A DNA stretch of 64,000 nucleotides, taken from Nematopogon swammerdamellus. Lineage: Eukaryota; Arthropoda; Insecta; Lepidoptera; Adelidae. The stretch lies in contig OX336343.1 in the NCBI GenBank assembly GCA_946902875.1, positions 5,383,754 through 5,447,753 on the forward strand, read 5' to 3'. The translations under genes and the position numbers were made by a program. Below the pieces are notes generated by a model. The model searched no databases and was not told where the DNA came from. It worked only from the letters and a program-made list of their open reading frames with translations. Of this stretch, positions 11,100-22,370 are shown piece by piece; positions within the stretch are counted from its first letter, which is position 1, and each line of letters opens with the position of its first letter.

Positions 11100-11625
11100 A
11101 TTGGGTCAAGATCGGATTGGAAAGCGAGGCGGAATCGCGAGGCCGAAGGCCGAGCGATTCCGCCGAGTACATTAATAGCAAAAAATTACTAAAAAAAACT
11201 GTGAAATTCCGCCGAGTACATTAATAGCAAAAAATTACTAAAAAAAACTGTGAAATAAAAAAAAAGTTTTAAAAAACATAAAACCGACTTCCTAAAAAAA
11301 GTAAAACTAAAAAACTATTTAAAATAAAAATATAAAAACCGCCTTCAAAAATATATGAAATAAAAACCTAAAAAAAAAACGAACCCTAGAGTTGAAGGCG
11401 GTGCTAAAGCAAGCAAAAATGATGCATGAAAGAAAACATGAGCGGATGATAATATCCTTTGTGATTTGTGTAGCCTTTTTAGCACCGCCTTCAACTCTAG
11501 GGTTCGTTTTTTTTTTTAGGTTTTTATTTCATATATTTTTGAAGGCGGTTTTTATATTTTTATTTTAAATAGTTTTTTAGTTTTACTTTTTTTAGGAAGT
11601 CGGTTTTATGTTTTTTAAAACTTTT
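11100..11625. mobile_element. Foldback composite, copy 2
   Basis: The best preserved copy: a GCGGAATCGC hairpin segment at 11128-11165, a local duplication of CCGCCGAGTACATTAATAGC (11161 and 11209), then arms of about 150 bp from near 11270 and ending near 11625. The arms extend past AACCCTAGAG to a CCGACTTCCT motif. Confidence 0.65.
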
Positions 11626-11689
11626 TTTTTTACTGTACGAGGAACGCCTGCAATGCTTTCAGTAACCAGTGTTGATTTATATTTGCAGA

Positions 11690-12015
11690 GGGTACTTAAA
11701 AAGAATAGCCCCACTGCATCTCTCCCCGCGCATGTCGTAAAAGGACGACTAAGTGATAAGGCCAAGATGCCGTGCTAAGGGGCGACAGGCTCGCCACCTC
11801 TCACCTTGGCACGGTACTTCCACCGAGTCATGCAGCAGGTGGGTCTTCGTGCCTTACTTGCTGCTTGATCGATTGAATCTTGTTCGAATATTTGCGAAAC
11901 GTGGTGTGCGGTGTTGTGCTGTAATTTACCAGAGTTCTTGCAGCACAACACCGATTACTCTGCTTACCCCGATTGTCGGGATTCAGCGTGTGTGATATGT
12001 ATGTATGTATGTCTT
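11690..12015 (+). repeat. SINE-B copy
   Basis: It runs from a GAATAGCCCCACTGCATC head through GCCTTACTTGCTGCTTGAT and ends CCCCGATTGTCGGGATTCAG, then (ATGT)n. The last phrase contains a small hairpin (CCCGA/TCGGG). The family has more than ten copies or fragments here. Confidence 0.65.
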
Positions 12016-12219
12016 TTATTAAAATAAAAGTTAATTGTTTCCTAAACGCCTACAACCCTCAATTTAATAACCATTAAAAAGAATATTCTGAAACTAAATT
12101 TTTTTTTTTAATATAAGTAAATCCAAAAACCTTATACAAAAACAAGCACGATATTTGCAATGTAAAGGCGGACTTATCCCTCACAGGAATTTCTTCCAAT
12201 CGGCCTTTGGATGTTAGAG

Positions 12220-12590
12220 TATGATTGTAGTTTAATATACATTGTAGTTTAATATACTAACATAGTTATGTTGATACAAATTACGTATCAAAGTTTGACA
12301 AAGGCTCTTTACACCTGATTCACTTAATTAATAAGTCTTTGTAGTCAGAACTCTCAGCAAAATTGTTAATCTTGCTCTCAAGCTGTGTTCTAGATAGACT
12401 ATGGGCGGTGTTATTATGTGGCTAGTCACTAAATTCTTGTAAAAATATGTTTAAAAAATACCCTGCGAAGTTTCTTGTCGGTTCTTCTTCGTGGGTGTAA
12501 TCGAACCGGATAGAACAAATTGTGACAAGTTCGAGAGCAGTCTAACTGCCATATGAATGATCAATAAACAATACAATACAATACTGGATG
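12220..12590 (-). repeat. LINE 3' tail, one half of an inverted pair
   Basis: About 370 bp reappear inverted at 18200-18560. Shared phrases include GAAGTTTCTTGTCGGTTCTT and GACAAGTTCGAGAGCAGTC. A related diverged copy is at 44220-44370. The CAATACAATACAATACT end is a microsatellite-like LINE terminus. Whether the pair arose by two insertions or by an inverted duplication is unknown. Confidence 0.5.
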
Positions 12591-12865
12591 GGGCTGATGA
12601 TTATATTGATTGGAAATGAAGAAACAAAGTTGTAATTCAAACTTTTAATTAAAAACACGAAGGAAATAATAAAGCAATCACAACAAAACGTTTTAATTTC
12701 TAAATCTCTAATTACATACATTTTATTTATTTAACATCAATCCAACTCGAGAAATAAACAAGCTGTGATAGATTAAACGTTGTTAGTATAAACAAGCACA
12801 AATGTAATCAGTAAACTTGTTCAAAAGCTTTCGGTGTGACCTAATTCTACGAAGATGTAATTAAG

Positions 12866-13218
12866 TACCGTGTGGTGCCGGTACTTAAAAAGAATAGCTC
12901 CACTGCATCTCTCCCCGTGCATGTCGTAAAAGGCGACTAAGGGATAAGGACAAGATGCCGTGCTAAATGGCGACGGGATCGCCACCTCTCACCTTGGCAC
13001 GGTACTTCCACCGAGTCATGCAGCAGGTGGGTCTTCGTGCCTTACTTGCTGCTTGATCGATTTAATCAAGGATCTAATCTTGTTCGAATACTTTGCGAAA
13101 CGTGGTGGTCGGTGTTGTGCTGTAATTTACTAGAGTACTTGCAGCACAACACCGATTACTCTGCTTACCCCGATTGTCGGGATTCAGCGTGTGTGATATG
13201 TATGTATGTATGTAATGA
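12866..13218 (+). repeat. SINE-B copy
   Basis: A full-length copy closely matching 11690-12015, including TTGCTGCTTGATCGATT and the terminal (ATGT)n at 13198-13213. Confidence 0.65.
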
Positions 13219-13239
13219 ATACAGATAAAACTGATATTT

Positions 13240-13400
13240 TTTAATGGACACCGACACGGTTGGCTGCATCACCTACAAAATTCGTGATGTCAGCACATAA
13301 CACCTTGGTGAGCTGGGTGTAATGTCAGTGCTTCTGCTGAATTAGACGGAAAATACGATCTATTTATATAGCTGTTTAGACAGAACTTTCATTCAGTGCG
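13240..13400 (-). repeat. SINE-A 3' fragment, minus strand
   Basis: Phrases GGACACCGACACGGTTGGCT, CATCACCTACAAAATTCG and CATTCAGTGCG match the 3' part of SINE-A. Confidence 0.5.
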
Positions 13401-13518
13401 AAGATGCATAGATTTGAAAGTATGAAACTATCTTTATACTAACTACACCAGAAAGCCTCAAGACTAAAGTTATCAGGTACAGAGCTAGGATACGTGGCAG
13501 TCATTGCTCCAGGTAAAA

Positions 13519-13558
13519 CAACACGTCGATTGGCGAAATTTCGCCAATCGACGTGTTG
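13519..13558. repeat. Perfect 40-bp palindrome
   Basis: Each arm is 20 bp (CAACACGTCGATTGGCGAAA) with no spacer. The flanks (aggtaaaa / caaatttc) are not duplicated. It resembles the TIR-only insertions elsewhere in the window. Confidence 0.7.
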
Positions 13559-13734
13559 CAAATTTCACCAAATTGGAAGTTATAAGTTTAATTCACTAAA
13601 TCTCTGAAAAGGCTATGCAGTCCCGAGTTATAATATAACGATCTTATGTTTCTAACTGGTAAATTATATAAAATAAAATTAAACATATGCGAAGTTTCTA
13701 TGGGGTGTGACCGGCGGCGGCCGTGTGAATTAAT

Positions 13735-13915
13735 ATTCTTATACTTAACTCGATAGCCACTACATCGATTTACACACCGTGTTCACTGTTACATTCTCTC
13801 ACTTCTCTAGAATGGTTTTAGGCTAAGGCTAAGTCATACATAACGCTACGTCATCGGGGGCCTGAGCTGTGAGTAAAAATTAACCCAAATGGAAGCCGCG
13901 GGCAAAAATTAGTAA
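13735..13915 (+). repeat. Dispersed repeat shared with 61.6 kb
   Basis: Phrases ACACCGTGTTCACTGTTACA, ATAACGCTACGTCATCGG and CCTGAGCTGTGAG recur in order at 61555-61735, ending in the GCCGCGGGCAAAA motif common to lepidopteran LINE tails. Confidence 0.5.
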
Positions 13916-13951
13916 ACATAAATATGCTTAATGTTTTCTAAGAATCAAGTA

Positions 13952-14158
13952 TTATTCTGTCTTTTCTTTCTTTCCCCATTCGTCGTCGGACTCCGGCACC
14001 GCCGCCACCCTACAATAACGGGTTTGTCGTGCATCGTTTTCAGTCCGTGATTGTTTGTTCCGTTCCGGTTCCGGTCTGATGCGGATGAATGAACGCACTT
14101 CTATGCAAACGCAAACTATGCCAATAATGATAAAATACAGCCTTATACCGAATGTCAT
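13952..14158 (-). CDS. Candidate small single-pass membrane protein or exon
   Basis: From an ATG at 14158 the frame encodes 68 residues and ends in TAA. Residues 7-20 (LYFIIIGIVCVCIE) form one membrane helix. The rest is strongly charged, with an R-x-R-P-E-P-E-R stretch and an acidic E-S-D-D-E-W motif before a basic end. Composition and absence of simple sequence favour coding over chance. An acceptor-like CTAAT...ATTAG lies just upstream of the ATG, so it may be a last exon. No homologue was recognised. Confidence 0.35.
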   Translation of the reverse strand: MTFGIRLYFIIIGIVCVCIEVRSFIRIRPEPERNKQSRTENDARQTRYCRVAAVPESDDEWGKKEKTE

Positions 14159-14507
14159 CTCTCCATCCGATCTAATCAATTAATCATTAGTACAATTTAA
14201 CTGTTTAGCAAAATTACAGTCAAAATTCTTCTTAAAATGAGAGTAATATTTTATTTACGAGGAACCCATTTCAGTTGAGGCTTCAAGGCCATTGTCACTG
14301 CTGACCGCATCTTAGGGATAAAGGGACCACGAGTAAAGGTCAAATTGTGAAACGACAGACTCAATGAATTAAACAACGACAAACCAAATTCTGGGTAGAT
14401 AATTAATTATTTGTGCACTATGTACCTAATATATGAGTCGTATATATACAGTTATACGACTTATTATATTATATTATATATACATATTTATGCAGTTATC
14501 ATTTTTT

Positions 14508-14660
14508 ATGTAAACCAACATGGGTGGCTGTGCCGAGGGACCAATGGTACAGTCGACAGAGCCGAAAACACCTCTCCTCGCGAAACCACGATCAGAGAGG
14601 CGCCATGCCAGCAGATTTGCGGACTGTCGCTAGGCTGTCTATAATATTGATACGACGTTT
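14508..14660 (+). repeat. Repeat C copy
   Basis: Starts TATGTAAACCAACATGGGTGG and carries GCGAAACCACGATCAG and GCCAGCAGATTTGCGGACTG. A second copy sits inside a SINE-B at 29080-29245, and 50035-50240 is a distant relative. Confidence 0.5.
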
Positions 14661-14739
14661 GAAGACGATTGTAAATGTTGCTCATTTTTCGTTCATCGGC
14701 ATCGCTAATAGTCGAAATTGGGCTGTTGATTCCACCTTA

Positions 14740-15170
14740 TCTCTGAAACTACTGAGTATACATTTTCGAGAATTTTCAAAAAAACATTGAGAAAATAGAG
14801 CCTCCCTTATAATTTAAAGGAAACCCTAAACCAACATTCTAAGACCTAAAGTTTTCACGAAAAACGGAATGGTATGGAACCCTCTTCACGCGAGTTCGAC
14901 TCGCACTTGACGGCTTTTTTTCTACGGGATATACTCGAATGCTTCATCCTTTCGGACTCAAGACAAAACACGACGTTGTCCAGCGTTTAGTGTCCTGTCT
15001 CCCTGCCCAGCCTTCATTCATAACGGCTGCGGCATGCGAGACGTTTTTCTTTCCAAGAACATCGAATCCAGTGCGTGCTTCTCTACTACGACTAGAAGTA
15101 CCCAATAACACAAAGATCGTTCCAAACTAGAGAGAAGCGGCGCTGAGGCTCTGCGCTTGCTCCGCCAAAA
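14740..15170 (-). repeat. CCGGCCAAGTGCGAG-family fragment then unassigned DNA
   Basis: GAGTTCGACTCGCACTTGAC at 14894-14913 on the minus strand is the family head. 14940-15170 holds an open frame without recognisable features. Confidence 0.4.
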
Positions 15171-15329
15171 GGAATAAAAACTGTTTTAAAAAACATAAAA
15201 CCGACTTCGAAAAAAAAAAAAAAACAAAACTATAACTAAAACGTATTAAATAATATTAAGAAATTTTCTCTGTCATTGTATTGAAATGTATAAGAATCGA
15301 TATTGTGATTCATATTCGGACCTTTGAGT

Positions 15330-15757
15330 TGGCGGGCTATGTCATGTCGGCTACACTGAAATTGACCTATTTACATAGCCGTTTCGACCGACGTTTCATT
15401 CAGTGAGGTGGTATCAACCCGGGCGGGATAAACCCTACCACCTAGTAGGGAAAGGACAATTTTTACTTAATTGTTTTTTTTATGGAAACTGACACGGTTG
15501 GCTACGTCACCTACAACATCCGTGATGTCAGCCCATAACACCGGGTGAACTAGGCGCCATGTAAGTGCTTCCCTTCATTTCATGTCAGCTCCACTGAACT
15601 GGACGGAAAACACAAACTATTTACATAGCCGTTTCGACCGACGGCGTTTCATTCAATGCGGTGGTGCCAACTCGGGCGGGTTGAACCCTACCACCGAGTA
15701 AGGTAGGAAGGGAAGGGACCTACAGTTTTACGTGGAATCTGAGCTATCGAGGTTGAC
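15330..15757 (-). repeat. Two SINE-A fragments in tandem, minus strand
   Basis: 15330-15450 (body only) is followed by a T-run and a longer fragment at 15480-15757 with GAAACTGACACGGTTGGCTA. The pair is oriented head to tail. Confidence 0.55.
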
Positions 15758-15769
15758 AATGGTTTATAT

Positions 15770-15990
15770 GTTTACATACATATAAACCAATTGTGGTAAG
15801 CAGAGTAGCTGGTGTTGTGCTGCGGAAACTCGAGCAAATGACAGCACTACACCGACCACCACGTTCCAAGGACAATATAATTATCAAGCAGCAAGTAAGG
15901 CATGTAGAATTACCTGTACTGCATGCACGATTACTGACTCGTGACTGCATGACTTGGTGGAAGGACCGTGCCAAGGTGCCCTTTAGTAAA
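15770..15990 (-). repeat. SINE-B fragment, minus strand
   Basis: GGTAAGCAGAGTAGCTGGTG, ATCAAGCAGCAAGTAAGGCA and GGACCGTGCCAAGGTG are the reverse complement of the SINE-B 3' half. Confidence 0.6.
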
Positions 15991-16022
15991 GAACTCTATA
16001 TTTTGAAAGTATTTTTATTTTT

Positions 16023-16350
16023 ACCGTGTGGGGCCGGTACTTAAAAAGAATAGCCCCACTGCATCTCTCCCCGTGCATGTCGTAAGAGGCGACTAAGGGA
16101 TAAGGACAAGATACTGCGCTATAGGGCGACAGGATAGCCACTTCTCACCTTGGCGCAGTCCTTCCACCTAGTCATGCAGCAGGTGGGTTCTTCGTGCCTT
16201 ACTTGCTGCTTGATAGTTGTCTTGTCCGTATACTGTGCTAAACGTGGTGGTCGGTGTTGTGCTGTAATTTGCCAGAGTCCTTATAGCACAACACCGATTA
16301 CTCTGCTTACCCTGATTGTCGGGATACAGCGTGTGATAAGTATGTATTTT
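16023..16350 (+). repeat. SINE-B copy
   Basis: A full-length copy with head GTGTGGGGCCGGTACTT and the end CCTGATTGTCGGGATACAG. It lies beside the inverted fragment at 15770-15990. Confidence 0.65.
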
Positions 16351-16359
16351 TTTTTTATT

Positions 16360-16500
16360 GGAAAAATGCATGGAATCTGACACCGTTGGCTACATCACCT
16401 ACAACATCCGTGATGTCAATGCATAACACCGGGTGAACTAGGTGCCATGTCAGTGCTTCCCTTCATTTCATGTCGGCTACCACTGACGGAAAACCGTCCA
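16360..16500 (-). repeat. SINE-A 3' fragment, minus strand
   Basis: GACACCGTTGGCTACATCAC, CGGGTGAACTAGGTGCCAT and CATGTCGGCTACCACTGA mark the family. After it, 16500-16980 shows no supported gene. Confidence 0.55.
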
Positions 16501-16989
16501 CAAATTCCTAAAGTCATTCCATGCAGGTTATATTTTTCTATGTTCCTTGGTCTCGCTCGACGGCCTTCCTTTCAGGACGTTCCATAAATGTTTCAACGGC
16601 TTTCCAAGAAGAGGTCGGTCCTCCTCGCATGTGCGGGTTCCAGTTTGTTTATTGTCTGTTTTACTGCTCATCACGCCAAGACTTTACAAAATGTTTCGAG
16701 AGGAAAACAAAAGTCGTAGAGTAAGGGACTCGAGGCGGACGATAAAACTTCGATTATATGATTACAACTAGACTCTCAAGTGAATGGTCGTGCAGTCGTC
16801 GTCTTATTGCGCTCCCAAACTACTGAGTCCCAGAGACCCCAAATACCCAGAAACACCGCAACGGCAACATTCTGATTATCATCTAGCTAGGTTAAATAAT
16901 ACAGGTAATATCCTTTGTACAAGCTGTCCGCAGCAATACTGGAAAGAGTTATTGTCTGTGTGAAACTGGATAACTTTGTTTTAGGACTG

Positions 16990-17615
16990 TTTTTTTTATT
17001 TTTAACCGACTTAAAAAAAAGGAGGAGGGTCTCAAATCGACTGTATTTTTTTTTTATTTTTTTTTATGTTTGTTACCTCAGAACTTTCGACTGGGTGAAC
17101 CGATTTTGAAAATTCTTTTTTTATTTGAAAGCTGGTGCTTCCTGTGTGGTCTCATTTTAATTTGGTCAAGATCGGATTGGAAAGAGAGGCGGAATCGCGA
17201 GGCCGAAGGCCGAGCGATTCCGCCGAGTACATTAATAGCAATCAATTGCTAAAAAGAAAACTGTGAAATTAAAAACAATTAAAAAAAAATTACGTTTCGA
17301 CGACGACGTTTCGGGCCATACGCTTGGCCCGAAACGTCGAGCCACATAGCTCGGAGTGAAACCGTGAGTAAAGCTGATTGATTTAAAATAATGTCTAACA
17401 ACCACGGTAATTTAAAAACCCATATAATTAAAAAAAAATATAAAAACCGCCTTCAAAAATTTATGAAATAAAAAAAAATCGAACCCTAGAGTTGAAGGCG
17501 GTGCTAAAGAAGGCTTTCTTTCATGCATCATTTTTGCTTGCTTTAGCACCGCACCGCCTTCAACTCTAGGGTTCTTTTTTTTTATTTCATACATTTTTGA
17601 AGGCGGTTATTATAT
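16990..17615. mobile_element. Foldback composite, copy 3
   Basis: It begins with a CCGACTT...GGAGGAGG motif, then the GCGGAATCGCGAGGCCGAAG segment (17190) and a foldback at 17440-17615 with arms around AACCCTAGAGTTGAAGGCGG. Between them (17290-17430) is extra sequence with its own inverted repeat (17304-17339), probably a later insertion. Confidence 0.6.
17304..17339. repeat. Inverted repeat, 15-bp arms
   Basis: CGACGTTTCGGGCCA and its reverse complement flank a 6-nt loop (TACGCT). No flanking duplication is seen. Confidence 0.6.
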
Positions 17616-17619
17616 TATT

Positions 17620-17890
17620 ATTATAAGGCTATTACTAAGCCTACGCCATCTGCCTGTCCGTCTGTCTGTTCGAGGGCTGTATCTTTTGAACCGTAATAGG
17701 TAGCCTATTGAAATTTTCACAGAATATGTGTTATTATGGCAGATATAACAACAAATAATAAAACATAGAAAAAGTAAAAAATTAAGGGGGGTTCCCATAC
17801 AAGAAATGGTTTTTTTTTTTAATGTTTTGTTTCTGGTACGGAAACCACGGTGCGCGATTCTGACTCGCACTTGGCCAGTTTTTTTTTTCA
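17620..17890 (-). repeat. CCGGCCAAGTGCGAG-family copy, minus strand
   Basis: It has a (CTGT/CCGT)n stretch at 17648-17672, ATTTTCACAGAATATGTGTT, and GACTCGCACTTGGCCAG at the end. Confidence 0.6.
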
Positions 17891-18199
17891 TTTCATCTTG
17901 TACTTCATTTCTTTCTATTACAATAGTTTAATTTTTAACAGGTTATCGACAAAAACTACTAAATAAATAACAGGCTGTAACTGTTATCCGTCAAGAAGTT
18001 TTAATAGATACGTATAGATAGATCGTAGATGAACACTCGTCCATACATTACATTGCTAGATCTTACCTATACCACACTGCTCTCAAGAGGCGTGCTTCAG
18101 AAAACAAATACGCATAGAAATCTTTATCTTAGAAACGGTATATTGTCATGCGTTGTTTACATTTTACCTTGTTACCGCATTTGGTCGGCGTGCACTCAA

Positions 18200-18560
18200 T
18201 GTAGTATTGTAATGTTGTATTGTATTGTTTATTGATCATTCATATGGCAGTTAGACTGCTCTCGAACTTGTCACAATTTGTTCTATCCGATTCGATTCCA
18301 CCCACGAAGAAGAACCGACAAGAAACTTCGCAGGGTATTTTTTTAAACATATTTTATAAGTATTTAGTGACTAGTCACATAATAGCACCGCCCATAGTAT
18401 ATCGAAAACACAGCTTGAGAGCAAGATTAACAATTTTGCTGAGAGTTCTGACTACAAAGACTTATTAATTAAGTGAATCAGGTGTAAAGAGCCTTTGTCA
18501 AACTTTGATACTAATTTGTATCAACATAATATGTTAGTATATTAAACATACTACAATGTA
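18200..18560 (+). repeat. LINE 3' tail, inverted partner of 12220-12590
   Basis: Colinear with the reverse complement of the 12.2-kb copy from GTATTGTTTATTGATCATTC to the end. Divergence is low enough that long phrases match exactly. Confidence 0.5.
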
Positions 18561-18619
18561 GTATAATTGTCAAAAATAAAAATATATGAATATTAAGATA
18601 CTTGAAGTATCAAAAACCA

Positions 18620-18945
18620 TTTGTACTGTGGGGTCGGCACTTATAAAGAATAGCCCCATTCCATCACTCCCCACCAGGCGACAGGATAGCCACCTCTTCA
18701 CGATTCTTCCACCGAGTCAGGCAACAGGTGGGTCTTCGTGCGCATTGTATGTATGCTCTCAATATGGTTATGACTGGGCAATGGGACAGATAATTTTTTT
18801 ATACGGGGCGCGACGCGGGACACCCTTCCCCACCCATTTATACTCCAGTCCTTTTGGTTTTTTAGATTGCGACGGTTACGAATGACGAGCAGGACTGACA
18901 GGTGTATATTTACGTCCCTCTTGAAGGACCCGCACAACTCTTTGC
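18620..18945. repeat. SINE-B fragment followed by LINE end
   Basis: 18620-18745 carries an internally deleted SINE-B (AAAGAATAGCCCCATTCCAT, then CACCGAGTCAGGCAACAGG). 18790-18945 on the minus strand matches the LINE C-terminal family at 42.4 and 50.6 kb (GACAGGTGTATATTTACG, CTTGAAGGACC). Confidence 0.45.
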
Positions 18946-19152
18946 ACAAATTTAATTACAGTTAATCTACAATAACAACAATACAAATACATTAATAACA
19001 GGTACATTGATTTTAAAAATTTCAACAATATAATTATGTTGAATGAATTATGAGTATGAATTTATTCTAAATTTTTTCTATGTGTGCATGAAAGGACATT
19101 AATGAATCAAATGTTCTACCTGGAAAATCGACAGTTTCACATCTAAGTAGTT

Positions 19153-19356
19153 CTACATATAGTTTAGATTTAAAAAAATCATATATTTTGACTTATTCTT
19201 ATTCAACATAAAATTATTACATGTGAACCATTTTCCGAGTTCTTTTATACATAATTCTAGTTTACCGGTTAAATTATCTTTGTCATTTGAGACAACAATA
19301 CCCTCGTATTTTAATCTACTATTTGCCTTAAAGCAGTGATTTTTCAGCTCCTGCAC
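19153..19356 (-). pseudogene. Reverse transcriptase fragment (LINE)
   Basis: The middle of the frame (LELCIKELGKWFTCNNFMLN, then K-S-K-Y-M-I-F) matches the segment following the catalytic YADD loop of LINE reverse transcriptases, where an amphipathic helix with W-F is followed by L-N-x-x-K-(S/T)-K. The YADD itself is not present in the open part. The fragment is short and flanked by unrelated sequence. Confidence 0.5.
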
Positions 19357-19379
19357 AAGTTCAATCCTATTCTATTCTT

Positions 19380-20240
19380 TGTAATTCTTTGCAAATAGTA
19401 ACGTATTCAAATGACCCCGCCCGCCAGCATCCCACAGACACGATCCATTATCGATGAAAGTTTCACGTTTTCAATTCCATTTATTTCGAGTCGAGCAAAC
19501 CGCTCCGTCCTTTGGGGCGAGAAGTTAAACTACAATGAGAGTTTTTCCCTTTTTATTAAGAGTGCCGGTTAACTTAGATTTGAAAGGCACAAAAGTAAAT
19601 TTGTTTTGATGAAAAACCAAATTGGATAAATAAAACTATGATTTCGCCAAAAGATTGACTTTACAAAAATACACCCTAGCGGATTGATTCGGGGTTTCCA
19701 CAGAGCAAGCACCGCTTAGACGGCCGCCGATCTGTGTTCTTTGGGAACTTCCTTATTCAAAATGTTTTCTTAGCAAATACAGCCAAAACACGACTGCTAA
19801 AAAATTAAGGAAACAAGGAAAAACCAGTAGATTATGCCGTATTCGGGCGTGTACAAGATTCGAATATAGACAGATAGCCCGCTTGCAGCATTTTCTACTG
19901 ATCTTTCCTTATTTCCTTTATTTTTATAGCATTCGGGTTTTATACATTTTAATTTTTTTTATTCTATTAGTCCATACCCCCAGTGCGCTATTCCATACTC
20001 CACACGATTTAAGAACCTTGAAAGTGCCATGCCAAGGACCTCTGGAGATATGTATTTAGTTAGAGAGATGCTATAGCGTTGAAAGCTCCAGCAATATGCG
20101 CATTAGATATCTCTCGAACAGTTCACTCGAGATGTTGGTTGTTTATTTATTTACAAGAGCAATGTACTGAAGGAAGTTGCGGTGGACTCGTGCATGCTTG
20201 AATGTGAATAATATGATCTTCAGAGCGTCGGAGTATTTAA
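19380..20240. other. Unassigned interval
   Basis: No reading frame, terminal repeat or recognised family was found. CCACAGAGCAAGCACCG at 19699 resembles the hAT-like MITE end but no partner was seen. Confidence 0.2.
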
Positions 20241-20244
20241 AAAC

Positions 20245-20453
20245 CGGCCAAGTGCGAGTCGGACTCGCGCACCTAGGTATCCGCACCACAAAATAAAAAC
20301 AAAAAAAAACACGTTTCACAAGAAACGTGTTGGTCTCCCTTAATTTTTGACCTTTTCTATATTTTATTATTTATTGTTATATCCACCATAATAACACATA
20401 TTCTGTGAAAATTTCAACTGGCGTCCTATTACGTTTCCAAGATATAGCAGTAG

Positions 20454-20484
<31 letters not shown>

Positions 20485-20960
20485 GGATGGAGTAGGCTTA
20501 GTAATAGGCTTCCGTACTGGATACGGAAACCTAAAAAAGTAAAAACTAATAAAATTATGACGTTCAAAAAAAAAAATTGTCCCGTTTTTAGGTTTCGTAT
20601 CCATATGTCAGACTAAGCCTACGCCGTATGTCTGTCTATCTGTCAGTCCTAGGGCTGTAACGTTTGAATCGGATTAGTTAGCTGGCTGAGATTTTCACAG
20701 AATATGTGTTATTATGGCGGATGTGCCAACAAATAATGAAACAAGGTGATGGGATAAAACAAATAACAAAATTAAGGGTCCCCATAAAAGAAACGTGCTA
20801 AGATTCGATTAGTACATATTCACGTCATTGAATAATAGATGACGCCACAGGTATTTATATTTTGCATTATAGAGAGACAAAATATAGGCGAATGTGGTTT
20901 TATGATCTACGGAACCTTCCGTGCGCGAGTAAAACTCGCACTTGACCGATTGTATGCAAC
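20245..20960. repeat. Two CCGGCCAAGTGCGAG-family copies, tail to tail
   Basis: The + copy (20245-20535) starts ACCGGCCAAGTGCGAGTCGG and has (ACAG)n at 20455-20482. The minus copy (20585-20960) ends at 20930-20950 with AACTCGCACTTGACCG. They meet near 20560, forming a large imperfect inverted repeat. Confidence 0.6.
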
Positions 20961-21784
20961 AATGAGAGTTTAATATTTGTCTGTATGGAAGCAAGTTTGT
21001 AAGTAACGAAGCAATGTATATACAACACATTTACGACATAATTTTTTTTTTACCTCATAATGAAATCTAGGTCGCTTCTCAATCTTTCAAAACTTTCATA
21101 ATGAAACGAAACTGATACGATCGCGATAAAGACTTCCGACTGTAATGAACTTCTGACACTAAGCTTCAGGCCGGAGGATTCTCATCTAACATAGGGCTTA
21201 GTCTTAAAGGGCGAGGGCTTACAGGCAAGAATACTTTCCTTGTGCAAGAAACATATAAAGTATCTGGTGAAGTTATAAGCTCCAGGCTACTGGCAGCTAG
21301 GCCTGGTGTTGCATTTCCCTTCCAAGCGGCTGATGAATTTGACGTCATCGTTATTTTGAATTTCGAATGCATTTTATCTGTTTGGTAGCTAAAAGTCTTA
21401 TGGCATGTGTTCCAATTCTTAAGCCGTCTACAATTACTTGTAAGAGAATTTGGATGTTTGAAGTTTTTTTGATTCCGTACCTCAAAAGAGGAAAAAAAAA
21501 CTGAGCCTTATAGTATCACTCTCGTGTCTCTCTGTCACACCTTCCTTTCTCCGAAACAACTGGACAAAAATAGTTGAAATTTCGTACATGTATAGAGCTT
21601 GATGTCAAAAGTCACGGACGCATAGCATAAATGAACGAATTTCGATTTTAGATATTTTCCCCCCTAAATTTACCAAATGTTGGGAAAAAAAAAACGTTTT
21701 TTTTTTAAGTTCCACTTGCGACTTTCAAATGAAAGGGTTCCTTATACGAAATACAAATACATATTTTTTATAATGTTAAAATGC

Positions 21785-22210
21785 ACAGTTTATAAGATAT
21801 TAAAATCCAACGTCTGCTTACTGTCTGTCTGAGTGTCTGTCTGTCCGCTTATAACTCGAGAACCACTGAACCGATTTTAATAAAACAAAATTCTACGGAT
21901 AGCTTGATTCTTCCCATCAACTATAGGCTACTTACTATCACGCTAAATGGCTTATGAGGTTAGCAGTGAAGTGAAATATGAGAGCGGGCGGAGCCGCGAG
22001 CACAGCTTGTATTAAATAAAATGTAGGAAAATCTATCATATCCCCCGCTTATCTCTGAATCCACTGAGTTTAAAATGTTGAATACAAATATTTAACATAG
22101 GGCCTTTCTTATAGTTTACAGGAAAACTTAAACGAAAATCCTAAGTCTAAAAGGAAAATGGAATGTTACGTAATGGAACCCTCTCCATTTTTTGTCAGTT
22201 TTTTTGTTGT
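21785..22210 (-). repeat. RTE-like tail plus CCGGCC-family fragment
   Basis: 21785-22015 (CTCGAGAACCACTGAACCGA, AGCTTGATTCTTCCCATCAA, GGCGGAGCCGCGAGCACAGC) is the reverse complement of 31385-31570. 22060-22205 is a fragment of the CCGGCC family. 20980-21780 before it holds no supported gene. Confidence 0.5.
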
Positions 22211-22370
22211 TGATTGAAATGTTGCCGTTGAAATAAAATATTTCAACAAAAATGTATAAACACCTACATAAGGTGCATGTTGTATTTTCCACGACTGCAC
22301 ACATGTTGAAATGACGACGTACTCCGAAGGTATCGTGTGATTAGAATGTACCTTAGAGTATTTCTAGAGG

